64,000 bases of DNA from UBA1181 sp963626555 (GTDB lineage: Bacteria > Bacteroidota > Bacteroidia > Bacteroidales > Paludibacteraceae). The notes under the pieces are model-generated. The model was not told where the DNA came from. It saw only the letters and a program-made list of their open reading frames with translations, and did no database searches. The number at the start of each line of letters is the position of its first letter. The stretch's first letter is position 1. The translations under genes were made by a program, and so were the position numbers. Where the stretch lies: positions 1 through 64,000 of the forward strand of contig CAVFXQ010000001.1 in the NCBI GenBank assembly GCA_963626555.1, given 5' to 3'. Positions 1-8,676 of this stretch are shown in pieces.

Positions 1-608
1 TAATGACACTATTGATACGATAGTTGAGAATTTAATTTTGTTAAATAATGTGATTTTTACAAAAGTATATTAAAAATATTCATACTTGTATTCAAATATA
101 TTGTGTTAGTTTTATAATATTTGTGATTTACAAATGTAACGAATGTAAAATTGCCAAAATCATAGTTTTTGAATTGTACAATGTTAAAAACATAGACTAC
201 CCTCTATGCTTATATAACTTATGTACAGTTCAGTCGCTCTCTATATATTCGCCTGACCCATTTAAATAGTTCTTTCATTTTAGCATTTTTTCACCTTCTC
301 TTTATCGTTGCAGTTGTTGTACGCTATTTTTCGTATTTTAACAATTAATTGAGAGCCATTTCTTTCCTTAATCCATCGATTTTCGTGTTGTATCTCTATT
401 TTCAAATAAAATAAGATACCACAAATTCTACTCTAAACGACTTGTCTTTCAGTATTTTAACCTTTGTTTTTGCTGTTTTTAACTCATTGAGAATCGCTTA
501 TTTCATGTCTATACGATTTGTTCTTCGTGTTTATTCTCTGTATTTGAAGTTAAATCATTAATCTCCGTATAGAGGAAAATACTGTGATTTCTCGTTTACT
601 AATGGTCA
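1..608. other. Gene-free stretch at left edge
   Basis: No open frame of convincing length or composition is visible on either strand. The sequence is very AT-rich and the plus strand is T-rich. A weak inverted repeat (catag ... ctatg near 190-210) is the only symmetry I see. It may hold the upstream region of a gene outside the window. Confidence 0.5.
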
Positions 609-646
609 TAAAAAATCCCCAATCTATTACGATTAGGGATTTTTGA
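609..646 (-). terminator. Terminator of the T9SS type B gene
   Basis: Read on the minus strand, AAAAATCCC(T)AATC pairs with GATT(G)GGGATTTTT around a 6-nt loop and runs into T residues. It sits about 30 bp after the stop of the minus-strand gene ending at 676. Confidence 0.75.
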
Positions 647-675
647 ATTTTAGACTTACTGCTGTGCAAGACCTA

Positions 676-2076
676 TTATTTGCTACGAATCAAATTGATT
701 GTTCCTTTTTTATTATATGAAACACCGTCTGTTCCTTCCGCCTTGATTACATAAAAATACGTTCCAATAGTCCCCAACTTACTTCCTACATATCCATCCC
801 AACCCTGAGTAATGTCGTTGGACTCATATACACGTCGTCCCCATTGGTCATAGATATAAATTTGGAAACTTTTGATTGAACGATAAGCAACCCTAAACTC
901 ATCGTTCGTTCCATCTCCATTCGGAGTAAAAGTGTTCGGAATATATAATGCCGACTCCGCAATTTTAAAGCAACCGTATGATTTATGTTCACAAACGCTG
1001 TCATTACGGATATTGGTTACTGACAACTCAATGCAATATGTATTGGGTTCAGATACAACGTATGCGTTTACTGACTTCTCAAACAGGACGAAAGCACTCT
1101 TAAAATCACCTCTCTGTGCATTTTCTCCGCTTGCAATAGCCCACTCAAAATGATTAGCCATTGGATTCGAATTACTCACGAAATTAAAGGTTAACGGACC
1201 AGAAGAACGAAACGTAGAAGCTTTAGTAAGTGCATCCGTTATTGATTCGGAAAAATAAGTGAGTGTGTCTGTCCCCTCATCACCTTCATGTTCTTGAGCA
1301 GCTATAGTCTCAAAATAAGGATAAGCAACAACAGCTTGCGAATGGAAAGTGTCCGTTACAATCTTGGCAGATTTGAATGAGGATGAAGACACATCTTCAA
1401 TCTCAAAGGGCGTATCAACAAACGGGAAATATTCTAATGATATTGGTGAAGAAGCTTCATATTCTCCAGAAACTTCAGCCTCCCCCGGATTGCCATCATT
1501 TTGAAGAAATGATCTATATTTTACTTTCATTGTTCGCTCCACCTTTTTGATAGATCCATACCTTGTTCGATAGGTCATCACAGGAGAAACGTAGAGGTTT
1601 AAATCATTGCAAATAATAGTATCTTTGTCCCAATAAACAGAATCTATCGGCATATAATCACGAACCCAGACGAAGGCTTCGCATGGAAATCCAATATTGC
1701 ACGAAGAATCACCGTATGTAAGCAAATAACCTACATTCGTATTCGCATTTTTGATTGTAACCGTAAGACTATCAGATGACAACAGAATGTTTGTAGTCGA
1801 AACCAAAGTCGTATCCGAAATAATTGAATCACCTATGTTCGAAAAACCTATTTCTTGAATTTTTAGGTTTGAAATGGTTTTTGATTTTTCTGAAAACACG
1901 ACATCTGAAACCGATTTATTGGTTACAAGCAGACACGCCGCATCCTTCGTACCGTATGAAAATCCACTTTGGGAATCAGAAAACGAAAACGACTGAGCAA
2001 CAAGTTTCAAGGGCACACCGAACAAAACAGCAACCAATATAACTGCCATTTTGTGCGACAGCGAGCGTTTTAACAT
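676..2076 (-). CDS. Secreted protein with T9SS type B C-terminal sorting domain
   Basis: 466 residues. A signal peptide is visible at about residues 1-28 (hydrophobic core ending in LVAQ). The last ~89 residues match the gliding-associated/type B sorting domain: YIPNTFTPNGDGTNDEF, then IYDQWGRRVY, GWDGYVGS and a final beta-rich KGTINLIRSK. In that family the domain directs the protein through the type IX secretion system to the cell surface or medium and is usually removed. The middle (about 30-375) is beta-rich and has no domain I recognise; a PKD-like stretch near 290-370 is possible. The gene is monocistronic, with its own terminator. Function of the cargo part is unknown; secretion route is well supported. 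Confidence 0.85.
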   Translation of the reverse strand: MLKRSLSHKMAVILVAVLFGVPLKLVAQSFSFSDSQSGFSYGTKDAACLLVTNKSVSDVVFSEKSKTISNLKIQEIGFSNIGDSIISDTTLVSTTNILLSSDSLTVTIKNANTNVGYLLTYGDSSCNIGFPCEAFVWVRDYMPIDSVYWDKDTIICNDLNLYVSPVMTYRTRYGSIKKVERTMKVKYRSFLQNDGNPGEAEVSGEYEASSPISLEYFPFVDTPFEIEDVSSSSFKSAKIVTDTFHSQAVVAYPYFETIAAQEHEGDEGTDTLTYFSESITDALTKASTFRSSGPLTFNFVSNSNPMANHFEWAIASGENAQRGDFKSAFVLFEKSVNAYVVSEPNTYCIELSVTNIRNDSVCEHKSYGCFKIAESALYIPNTFTPNGDGTNDEFRVAYRSIKSFQIYIYDQWGRRVYESNDITQGWDGYVGSKLGTIGTYFYVIKAEGTDGVSYNKKGTINLIRSK

Positions 2077-2204
2077 ATTTTAATTTCTCAAATTAGTAAA
2101 AAACAACCGAATTATGGCAAAAATAAAGAAATGGAACGAGAAAAAACGCTACGAACTACAAATAAATTTTACGTTTACGTCTTCCCTCTAACTATCTCTT
2201 TTTG

Positions 2205-2212
2205 TAAATTTG
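2205..2212 (+). promoter_or_regulatory. -7 promoter element
   Basis: TAAATTTG fits the Bacteroidetes -7 consensus TAnnTTTG and lies 53 bp before the start codon at 2266. No clear TTG -33 element is seen at the usual distance, so the call rests on the -7 box alone. Confidence 0.4.
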
Positions 2213-2265
2213 CAAAGCATATAGCCATAATAAGAGGATAAGATTTTTTACTAAAGATTCGGAAG

Positions 2266-4341
2266 ATGAAGAAATTTTTTTGTAGTGTGCTTTTCTTTTC
2301 TGCGTTTCTAAACTTCGCATCGGCAGTGTCGAATGCGGGTTTAACCTATCCCAGAAAGGTGGTAAATGGTAAGGTGTATTATGAATATACCGTGCAGAAA
2401 GGTGAGGGTTTCTACTCCATCTGCAAGAAATTCAAGGTTACGGAGGAAGAAATAAAATCTGTCAATCCTGGACTTGAAAATGGTCCGACTTACGACACAA
2501 TAATTCTTATCCCATATAAGGACGAACAGTATATTCCCCACAGAGTAGATCGTAGGGAAACACTCTACTCTATATCAAAAAAATACAATGTTTCCGTAAA
2601 GGACATCTATGATATGAATCCTGAATTGGAGAGAGAGGGTTTAAAATCAGGTATGGAAATTCGCATTCCAGTCAATCGTACTGCTTCCGCCCAGACGATG
2701 ACAGTAAGCGATTCTGTACCTAAAATTGCCAAAACCAATCAACCAACTTTTTCTATTCATGAAGTAGAGAAAGGTGAGACTCTTTTCAGTATTAGTCGCC
2801 TATATGGAATATCAACAGAAGAAATCGTACGACTGAACCCAGATGTGAAGGATGGAGTTAAAATTGGAAAGAAATTAATAATACCGCCTGTACATTCTCA
2901 GACAACATTATCGTCGAATTCCGTTGCTGGTAAGAACACTCAGTTTACCACCCATGTTGTGCAAAAAAAGGAGACTCTCTACTCAATTTCAAAAACATAC
3001 GGAATCACGCATGATGAGATAGTGAAATTAAATCCCAATGTGAATGATGGTTTGAAAGAGGGAATGATACTTATTCTTCCTCCATCTTTTGCGGTGTCGT
3101 CAGATTCATTATCAATAAATGAAGTGGACAGCTCTATTGTGGCATTAGACTCCATTATGGATGTGAAAGATCTCTTTATTCGATCGTACACCCCAAAGAA
3201 AGAAATAAGTGCTGCGATCGTACTACCTTTCCAACTTTCCAAAGTGGCGACAAATAGTAAAATTGACATAAATACTCGTCGTTTTTTGGAGTTCTACCAA
3301 GGTTATCTATTGGCTATTGATAGTTTGAAACAAAATGGTTTATCATTCTCTATTTATACTTATGATTCAGGTAAAACAGAAGAAGATATTCAGAAAATTA
3401 TTGAAAGAGAAGAACTGAAATCAATGGATTACATCATTGGTCCAGCCTATATCTCTCAAAACAAGAAATTGTCTGATTTTGCATTAGAAAATAATATTAA
3501 ATTGGTGATTCCATTCTCTTCTAAAGCAGAAGAAACAAGTACAAATCCCAATATTTTCCAAATAAATGCTCCTGTCGAGAAATCCAATTATTTAATGGCA
3601 GATCTCTTTATAAAGGAGTTTAAAGAAAAAAATATTGTTCTTTGGAGATTTAAGAATGCCGCCTACGACAACAAGAAACAATTTGCTGACACCTTAGAGT
3701 CTATGCTGAAAGAACGTGGAGTTGCTTTCAAGACAGTTATGTTTGACAATATAGCGACAATTCGTGCTGCAATCACAAGTGAAAAAGAGAACATTGTCGT
3801 ACCTCTAACGACAAACCAGGTGGCTTTGAGTCAAGCCTTACCAATGGTCAACATGCTTCAGTCTGATAAGAAAAACGTTTCCATTTTTGGATTTACTGAA
3901 TGGCAAAGCTACCAAAGCATCAGTAAGGATATGTATGTGTTAACAACTTATTTTGCAACGCCTTACCATGTTGACTTTAATAATCCAGAAGTTCGCAGTT
4001 ACTTGTCTAAATTCCGCCATTTCTATAATGGAGAACCTTTTAATGGTCAACCGCAATATGGTATGGTAGGATATGACTTAGGTATGTATTTTTCATCCGC
4101 AATTGCTCAGAATGGTCATGACTTTGAATTTTCAGGAAAAGATGTAAATGCGAACACTTTGCAATCCAAATTCTATTTTAGCCGTATTTCTGAAAAAGGA
4201 GGCTTCTACTCAAGAGGCATGTATATTGTCAGACAAGATGGACAAATAGGGACTATCGCTACAGATGGTGTTACAATGCAGGTTTGCCCTGTTTGTGCTG
4301 AGAATCTGCAAAAAATAGAAAACCAACAGAAAACAAAATAA
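2266..4341 (+). CDS. Exported protein with four LysM repeats and a periplasmic receptor-like domain
   Basis: 691 residues. Signal peptide at 1-20. Four LysM repeats are visible at about 40-83, 88-134, 162-207 and 227-272, each with the pattern V.kgEtlySIskkygvs..eI...NP. LysM domains bind the glycan of peptidoglycan. Residues ~305-665 look like a type I periplasmic-binding fold (branched-chain amino-acid receptor type): AAIVLPFQL, an IIGPAYIS segment and VGYDLGMYF near the end. The C-terminus has CPVC. The stop overlaps the start of the PorT-like gene (taatg), so the two are translationally coupled. I infer a cell-wall-anchored role connected with the outer-membrane gene; no ligand can be named. 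Confidence 0.8.
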   Translation: MKKFFCSVLFFSAFLNFASAVSNAGLTYPRKVVNGKVYYEYTVQKGEGFYSICKKFKVTEEEIKSVNPGLENGPTYDTIILIPYKDEQYIPHRVDRRETLYSISKKYNVSVKDIYDMNPELEREGLKSGMEIRIPVNRTASAQTMTVSDSVPKIAKTNQPTFSIHEVEKGETLFSISRLYGISTEEIVRLNPDVKDGVKIGKKLIIPPVHSQTTLSSNSVAGKNTQFTTHVVQKKETLYSISKTYGITHDEIVKLNPNVNDGLKEGMILILPPSFAVSSDSLSINEVDSSIVALDSIMDVKDLFIRSYTPKKEISAAIVLPFQLSKVATNSKIDINTRRFLEFYQGYLLAIDSLKQNGLSFSIYTYDSGKTEEDIQKIIEREELKSMDYIIGPAYISQNKKLSDFALENNIKLVIPFSSKAEETSTNPNIFQINAPVEKSNYLMADLFIKEFKEKNIVLWRFKNAAYDNKKQFADTLESMLKERGVAFKTVMFDNIATIRAAITSEKENIVVPLTTNQVALSQALPMVNMLQSDKKNVSIFGFTEWQSYQSISKDMYVLTTYFATPYHVDFNNPEVRSYLSKFRHFYNGEPFNGQPQYGMVGYDLGMYFSSAIAQNGHDFEFSGKDVNANTLQSKFYFSRISEKGGFYSRGMYIVRQDGQIGTIATDGVTMQVCPVCAENLQKIENQQKTK

Positions 4342-5126
4342 TGGCAATACGAATAAGAGTCCTCGCTATTCTATTAGTGTGTATTCTCGCCTATCCGACG
4401 TACGCACAGAAGTTGCGTCGTGACCAAGAACAGGAAATAGCAGTGGGACTAACTGGAGGTATGTCTTTCTCTCGTGTAAGTTTCCTTCATAATAACACAT
4501 ACAGAGCCAACGAGCTGGGTAATCAAGGCTTCTGGCCTGGCTATCGTTTCGGAGCAGTATTTCGCTACACAAACCAAACTCATTTTGGTATACAATTGGA
4601 AGTATGCTACACGCAAGCAGGATGGAAAGAAAAATTTGAGGAGACATCAGGTATTGCTATGGTCAACAAACAAAATATGCAGAATGTTCAGCTTTCGCGT
4701 CGATTGGAATATATTGAGATACCTGCACTCGCACACATATATTTTGGAAAAAGGAAAGTGCGTTTTTTTGTTGAATTAGGACCAAAGATTTGTGTCAATA
4801 CAAAATACGCCGATTTGGAATGGAATATACCAGAGGGAGATGTCAGACGCTCTGCTATACTATCTGATGATCCTCGTCTATCTGATGACCACAATACAAT
4901 AGACTATGGTTTATGTGGAGGTCTTGGATTAGATTTTTTGATTGGTAGGTGTCATGCAATAGTCAGCGGTCGATATTCATACGATTTCAAAGACGTCTAT
5001 GGCAACGGGAAAGCTGATGTTTTCCAAAGATCCAACAACCAATTAATCAACGCCAGTCTGACTTTTTTGTGGTCTATAACCAAATACACTGAGAAAAGTC
5101 GAAAATTGAAAAAAAATAACAAATAA
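4341..5126 (+). CDS. porT: PorT-like outer-membrane beta-barrel protein
   Basis: 261 residues with a signal peptide (1-22, ends TYAQ) and alternating beta strands typical of the outer-membrane beta-barrel family that includes PorT, a T9SS biogenesis protein. Visible features are the early VGLTGGMSFSRV strand, FGIQLEVCYTQAGW, EYIEIPALAHIYF, FFVELGPKI and a final ASLTFLWSI strand. Length agrees with PorT (about 240-260). The two T9SS cargo genes in this window make a T9SS role plausible, but other barrels of the family look similar, so the symbol is tentative. It is coupled to the LysM gene upstream and followed 12 bp later by an rRNA methyltransferase. Confidence 0.65.
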   Translation: MAIRIRVLAILLVCILAYPTYAQKLRRDQEQEIAVGLTGGMSFSRVSFLHNNTYRANELGNQGFWPGYRFGAVFRYTNQTHFGIQLEVCYTQAGWKEKFEETSGIAMVNKQNMQNVQLSRRLEYIEIPALAHIYFGKRKVRFFVELGPKICVNTKYADLEWNIPEGDVRRSAILSDDPRLSDDHNTIDYGLCGGLGLDFLIGRCHAIVSGRYSYDFKDVYGNGKADVFQRSNNQLINASLTFLWSITKYTEKSRKLKKNNK

Positions 5127-5138
5127 CAAAATTGCGGA

Positions 5139-6329
5139 ATGGAAGTTTCTAAAATCATATTATATCCACATAAAGAAGAGTCTCTTCGTCGTTTTCATCC
5201 TTGGGTTTTTTCTGGTGCAATTCAGAAGATTGTCGGCTCTCCTAAAGAAGGAGATATCGTGGAAGTTTACTCCAATAATAATGATTTCTGTGCAATCGGC
5301 CATTATCAGATTGGTTCAATCGCAGTCAGGATACTCTCCTTTCAGAAAGTGGATTTGACATACGAATTTTACAAAGAGAGGATAGAACAAGCCTATCAGC
5401 TTCGTTTAGCTCTTGGTTTAGCGAACTCTGATGAAACGAATGCTTTTCGTCTAATCCACGGAGAAGGTGATTTTCTTCCTGGTTTGATTGTTGACATATA
5501 TGATCAAACGGCTGTGGTTCAAGCCCATTCTGTAGGGATGCACTTGATTCGTGAAAAGTTGGCAAAAGCGATTGTAGAAGTGCTACAAGGGAAAGTAAAA
5601 AATGTCTATTATAAATCGGAGTCTACCCTTCCTTTCAAAGCCAACATAGATGCACAAGATGGCTATATTTTAGGAGCTTGTGATAATCAGTGTTTGGCAA
5701 AAGAAAATAATCTTCTTTTTCATGTAGATTGGCTCAAGGGTCAAAAAACAGGGTTCTTTGTTGACCAACGAGAAAACCGATCATTATTAGAGTTTTATGC
5801 AAAAGATAGAACTGTATTAAACATGTTTTGCTACACCGGGGGCTTCTCTTTTTACGCATTGAGAGGCGGAGCAAAGGAGGTGATGTCTGTTGACAGCTCT
5901 GCAAAAGCCATAGAGTTGACTAACGAGAATGTGAAATTGAACTTTCCAGAAGACACTCGACACCAGTCAGAAGCCACCGATGCTTTCAAGTTTTTGGAAA
6001 GTATGCCCAAAGACAAATACGATTTAATAATCTTAGACCCCCCTGCATTCGCTAAGCATAGAGATGCGCTTCGTAATGCTTTACAAGGGTATAAAAGATT
6101 GAATGTCAAGGCGTTTGAAAAAATTAAATCAGGAGGTATTCTTTTCACATTCTCATGTTCTCAGGCTGTAAACAAAGATCAGTTTAGATTGGCAGTTTTC
6201 AGTGCTGCAGCGATTTCAGGACGAAAAGTGAGAATTCTACATCAACTTACACAACCCGCAGATCACCCTGTTAACATTTATCATCCAGAAGGTGAATATT
6301 TGAAAGGTTTAGTTCTTTATGTTGAATAA
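5139..6329 (+). CDS. Class I SAM-dependent rRNA methyltransferase (RlmI-like)
   Basis: 396 residues, the usual length for the RlmI/YccW group that makes 5-methylcytosine in 23S rRNA. An N-terminal PUA-like RNA-binding region covers about 1-75 (LRRFHPWVFSGAI). The Rossmann methyltransferase core has the SAM-binding motif LNMFCYTGGFSFYAL, the LIILDPPAFAKH motif, and the catalytic-cysteine segment FTFSCSQ. Sequence supports the family firmly; the exact target cytosine is inferred from the family. It lies in the plus-strand run, 12 bp after porT and 18 bp before the M48 protease. Confidence 0.85.
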   Translation: MEVSKIILYPHKEESLRRFHPWVFSGAIQKIVGSPKEGDIVEVYSNNNDFCAIGHYQIGSIAVRILSFQKVDLTYEFYKERIEQAYQLRLALGLANSDETNAFRLIHGEGDFLPGLIVDIYDQTAVVQAHSVGMHLIREKLAKAIVEVLQGKVKNVYYKSESTLPFKANIDAQDGYILGACDNQCLAKENNLLFHVDWLKGQKTGFFVDQRENRSLLEFYAKDRTVLNMFCYTGGFSFYALRGGAKEVMSVDSSAKAIELTNENVKLNFPEDTRHQSEATDAFKFLESMPKDKYDLIILDPPAFAKHRDALRNALQGYKRLNVKAFEKIKSGGILFTFSCSQAVNKDQFRLAVFSAAAISGRKVRILHQLTQPADHPVNIYHPEGEYLKGLVLYVE

Positions 6330-6347
6330 ATTCGTATAATTCTACTT

Positions 6348-7595
6348 ATGTATACAATATTGTTTTGGTGTATAATTGCAATATTAGTATTGAATTTTGC
6401 AATTGATGCGGTGTTAGATCATCTTAATGAAAAATCTGCTAGTACCAATCTACCTAAAGAGGTGGAAGGAATATATGATGCGGAAAAATACAGAAAACAA
6501 CAAGAGTATTTTAAGGCAAACAATAAATTCAGCGCAGTGTCTGATATCTTTAGCTTCACTGTTATAATACTAATGTTTTTTTTCTTTGGATTTGCGTTTG
6601 TTGATAATATAGCAAGAGGATGTACCGATAATTGGATGCTCATATCTTTGATTTTCTTTGGCATTCTTTATTTCGCCAATGAAATCATCTCAATTCCATT
6701 TAGTTGGTATCAAACATTCAGAATAGAAGAAAAATTTGGCTTCAACAAAATGACTTCTAAGATATTTTGCCTAGATTTAGTGAAAGAATGGTTGATGACA
6801 ATTATATTGGGAGGTTGTATTGCAGCCTTGCTGATGTTATTCTATCAATATACAGGAAAATATTTTTGGATTATTGCTTGGGGTGCTGTTGCAATCATCA
6901 ATATTTTTATGATGATGTTCTATTCAAGTCTGATTCTTCCATTGTTCAACAAACAGACTCCGTTGCCTGATGGAGAACTGAGGACTGAGATTGAAAAGTT
7001 TTGTGAGAAAGTTGGCTATCAAATTGAAAACCTGTACGTTATGGATGGTTCAAAACGTAGTACAAAGGCAAATGCATTTTTCACTGGTCTGGGAGCAAAA
7101 AAAAGAATCATACTTTATGATACACTAATAAACACTTTAAGTACTGAGGAAATTGTTGCTGTACTAGCTCATGAAATCGGTCATTATAAGCATAAGCATA
7201 CTCGCACGATGTTAGCTATATCTCTTGCTAATATGGCAATAATGTTTTTCTTGCTCTCTTTGATATTGGGGACACCTGAAGAAGGAAACCTTTATGTAGC
7301 ACAAGCTTTGGGAAGTGAAAAAGCCTCTTTTCATTTTGGCGTGTTAGTTTTCGGAATTCTATACACTCCTATTTCAACGATTTTAAGTATCGGTTTGAAT
7401 TGTCTGTCTCGCCATAACGAATATCAAGCAGATGCGTTCGCAAGAGACAATGGATTGGCAGAGCCTTTGGCTAATGCATTGAAGAAACTTTCAATTTCTT
7501 CTTTGTCTAATCTAACACCTCATCCTGCATACGTCTTCGTTAATTATTCACACCCGACTCTTTTGCAAAGATTGGAAAATTTAAAAAACAAATAA
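6348..7595 (+). CDS. M48 family metallopeptidase (Ste24/CAAX-protease type)
   Basis: 415 residues, membrane-embedded, with several hydrophobic helices (about 1-20, 65-90, 100-120, 155-210, 290-345). The zinc-binding motif is LAHEIGHYKHKHT (HExxH), and a downstream helix carries the third ligand in NEYQADAFARD (E). Members of this family cleave membrane or prenylated proteins; bacterial ones are thought to act in membrane protein quality control. The start is an ATG at 6348; the stop is followed at once by the MerR gene, 2 bp apart, so they are likely co-transcribed. Confidence 0.88.
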   Translation: MYTILFWCIIAILVLNFAIDAVLDHLNEKSASTNLPKEVEGIYDAEKYRKQQEYFKANNKFSAVSDIFSFTVIILMFFFFGFAFVDNIARGCTDNWMLISLIFFGILYFANEIISIPFSWYQTFRIEEKFGFNKMTSKIFCLDLVKEWLMTIILGGCIAALLMLFYQYTGKYFWIIAWGAVAIINIFMMMFYSSLILPLFNKQTPLPDGELRTEIEKFCEKVGYQIENLYVMDGSKRSTKANAFFTGLGAKKRIILYDTLINTLSTEEIVAVLAHEIGHYKHKHTRTMLAISLANMAIMFFLLSLILGTPEEGNLYVAQALGSEKASFHFGVLVFGILYTPISTILSIGLNCLSRHNEYQADAFARDNGLAEPLANALKKLSISSLSNLTPHPAYVFVNYSHPTLLQRLENLKNK

Positions 7596-7597
7596 AA

Positions 7598-8023
7598 ATG
7601 AAGGAGGCGGATGATTTAACACAAGAACTTGATTCTATCTCGTTTGAGAAGAATAAAATGTTCTACTCTATTAGCGAAGTTGCTGAGAAATTGAGTATTA
7701 ACGAGTCTGCCATTCGCTTTTGGGAGAAAGAATTTCCAAACATAATTACACCCAAAAAAAACGCAAAGGGAACACGATCTTTCTCTCGCCAGGACATTAA
7801 AGACATTCAACTTATTCACTATATGTTGAAAGTCAGAAAATTCACTATTGATGGCGCAAAGAAAATGTTATCAGAAAACAAAAGAAAGTTAGATCGCAAT
7901 AATGAGATATATAGACGTTTAATGCTTATTAGAGATGAAATTCGGTCTATTCGTTCTGCCTATGATCAGATTTTGGATTTGGATCGGAGTGATAAAGAAG
8001 AGGATAATAATAATAAAGAATAA
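7598..8023 (+). CDS. MerR family transcriptional regulator
   Basis: 141 residues. The winged-helix MerR DNA-binding domain is at about 20-90: YSISEVAEKLSINESAIRFW, then GTRSFSRQDIKDIQLIHYML. The remaining residues form an alpha-helical, charged dimerisation region ending in a poly-Asn/Glu tail. No metal- or ligand-binding cysteines are seen, so the signal it reads is unknown. Its stop codon directly abuts the ATG of the following channel gene, suggesting co-transcription. Confidence 0.85.
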   Translation: MKEADDLTQELDSISFEKNKMFYSISEVAEKLSINESAIRFWEKEFPNIITPKKNAKGTRSFSRQDIKDIQLIHYMLKVRKFTIDGAKKMLSENKRKLDRNNEIYRRLMLIRDEIRSIRSAYDQILDLDRSDKEEDNNNKE

Positions 8024-8662
8024 ATGAACGTTACTGATTATGTAATGGATAATGGCCTAATTATTGATATTTTAGAAATGATTGGCACATTCGCTTTCGC
8101 AATTAGCGGTATTCGTCTATCTATTGCGAAGGATTTTGACATTTTCGGCGCTTTCGTCATTGGATGGATAACAGCAATCGGAGGAGGAACACTAAGAGAC
8201 CTTTGCTTGACGCAGACACCAGCTTGGATGCAGAATAGTTCCTATTTAATTTGTACAGCTATAGCCTTAGTTTTTGTCGTCCTTTTCAGAAAACACCTTA
8301 TACACCTTAACATTACTTTTTTCATCTTTGACACAATCGGACTCGCACTCTTTACTGTTGTTGGCATTGAAAAGACTTTGTCTCTACATCACCCTTTTTG
8401 GGTTGCCATCATAATGGGTACGGCAACTGGAGCAGCTGGAGGAGTTCTTCGGGATATTCTCATCAACCAAATTCCTTTGATTTTTAGAAAAGAGATCTAT
8501 GCAACTGCTTGTATTATTGGAGGTGTCGTCTACTATGTTTCCTCTTTCCTCTTTCAAGAAAATTCTATAGCAATACCTCTTATCAGCGCACTAAGCGTAA
8601 CCATCACACGAATCTTAGCCACGAAATTTAAAATCGGACTTCCTCACATAAAGAGTGAGTAA
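8024..8662 (+). CDS. TRIC-type (YadS/UPF0126) membrane channel protein
   Basis: 212 residues with about seven hydrophobic helices arranged as two repeats, each containing a glycine-rich kink followed by LRD: AIGGGTLRDLCL and GAAGGVLRDILIN. This pattern marks the trimeric intracellular cation channel family, whose prokaryotic members conduct monovalent cations. It is the last gene of the plus-strand run; a convergent gene ends 15 bp downstream. Confidence 0.85.
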   Translation: MNVTDYVMDNGLIIDILEMIGTFAFAISGIRLSIAKDFDIFGAFVIGWITAIGGGTLRDLCLTQTPAWMQNSSYLICTAIALVFVVLFRKHLIHLNITFFIFDTIGLALFTVVGIEKTLSLHHPFWVAIIMGTATGAAGGVLRDILINQIPLIFRKEIYATACIIGGVVYYVSSFLFQENSIAIPLISALSVTITRILATKFKIGLPHIKSE

Positions 8663-8676
8663 GTTCAAAATAAGAT

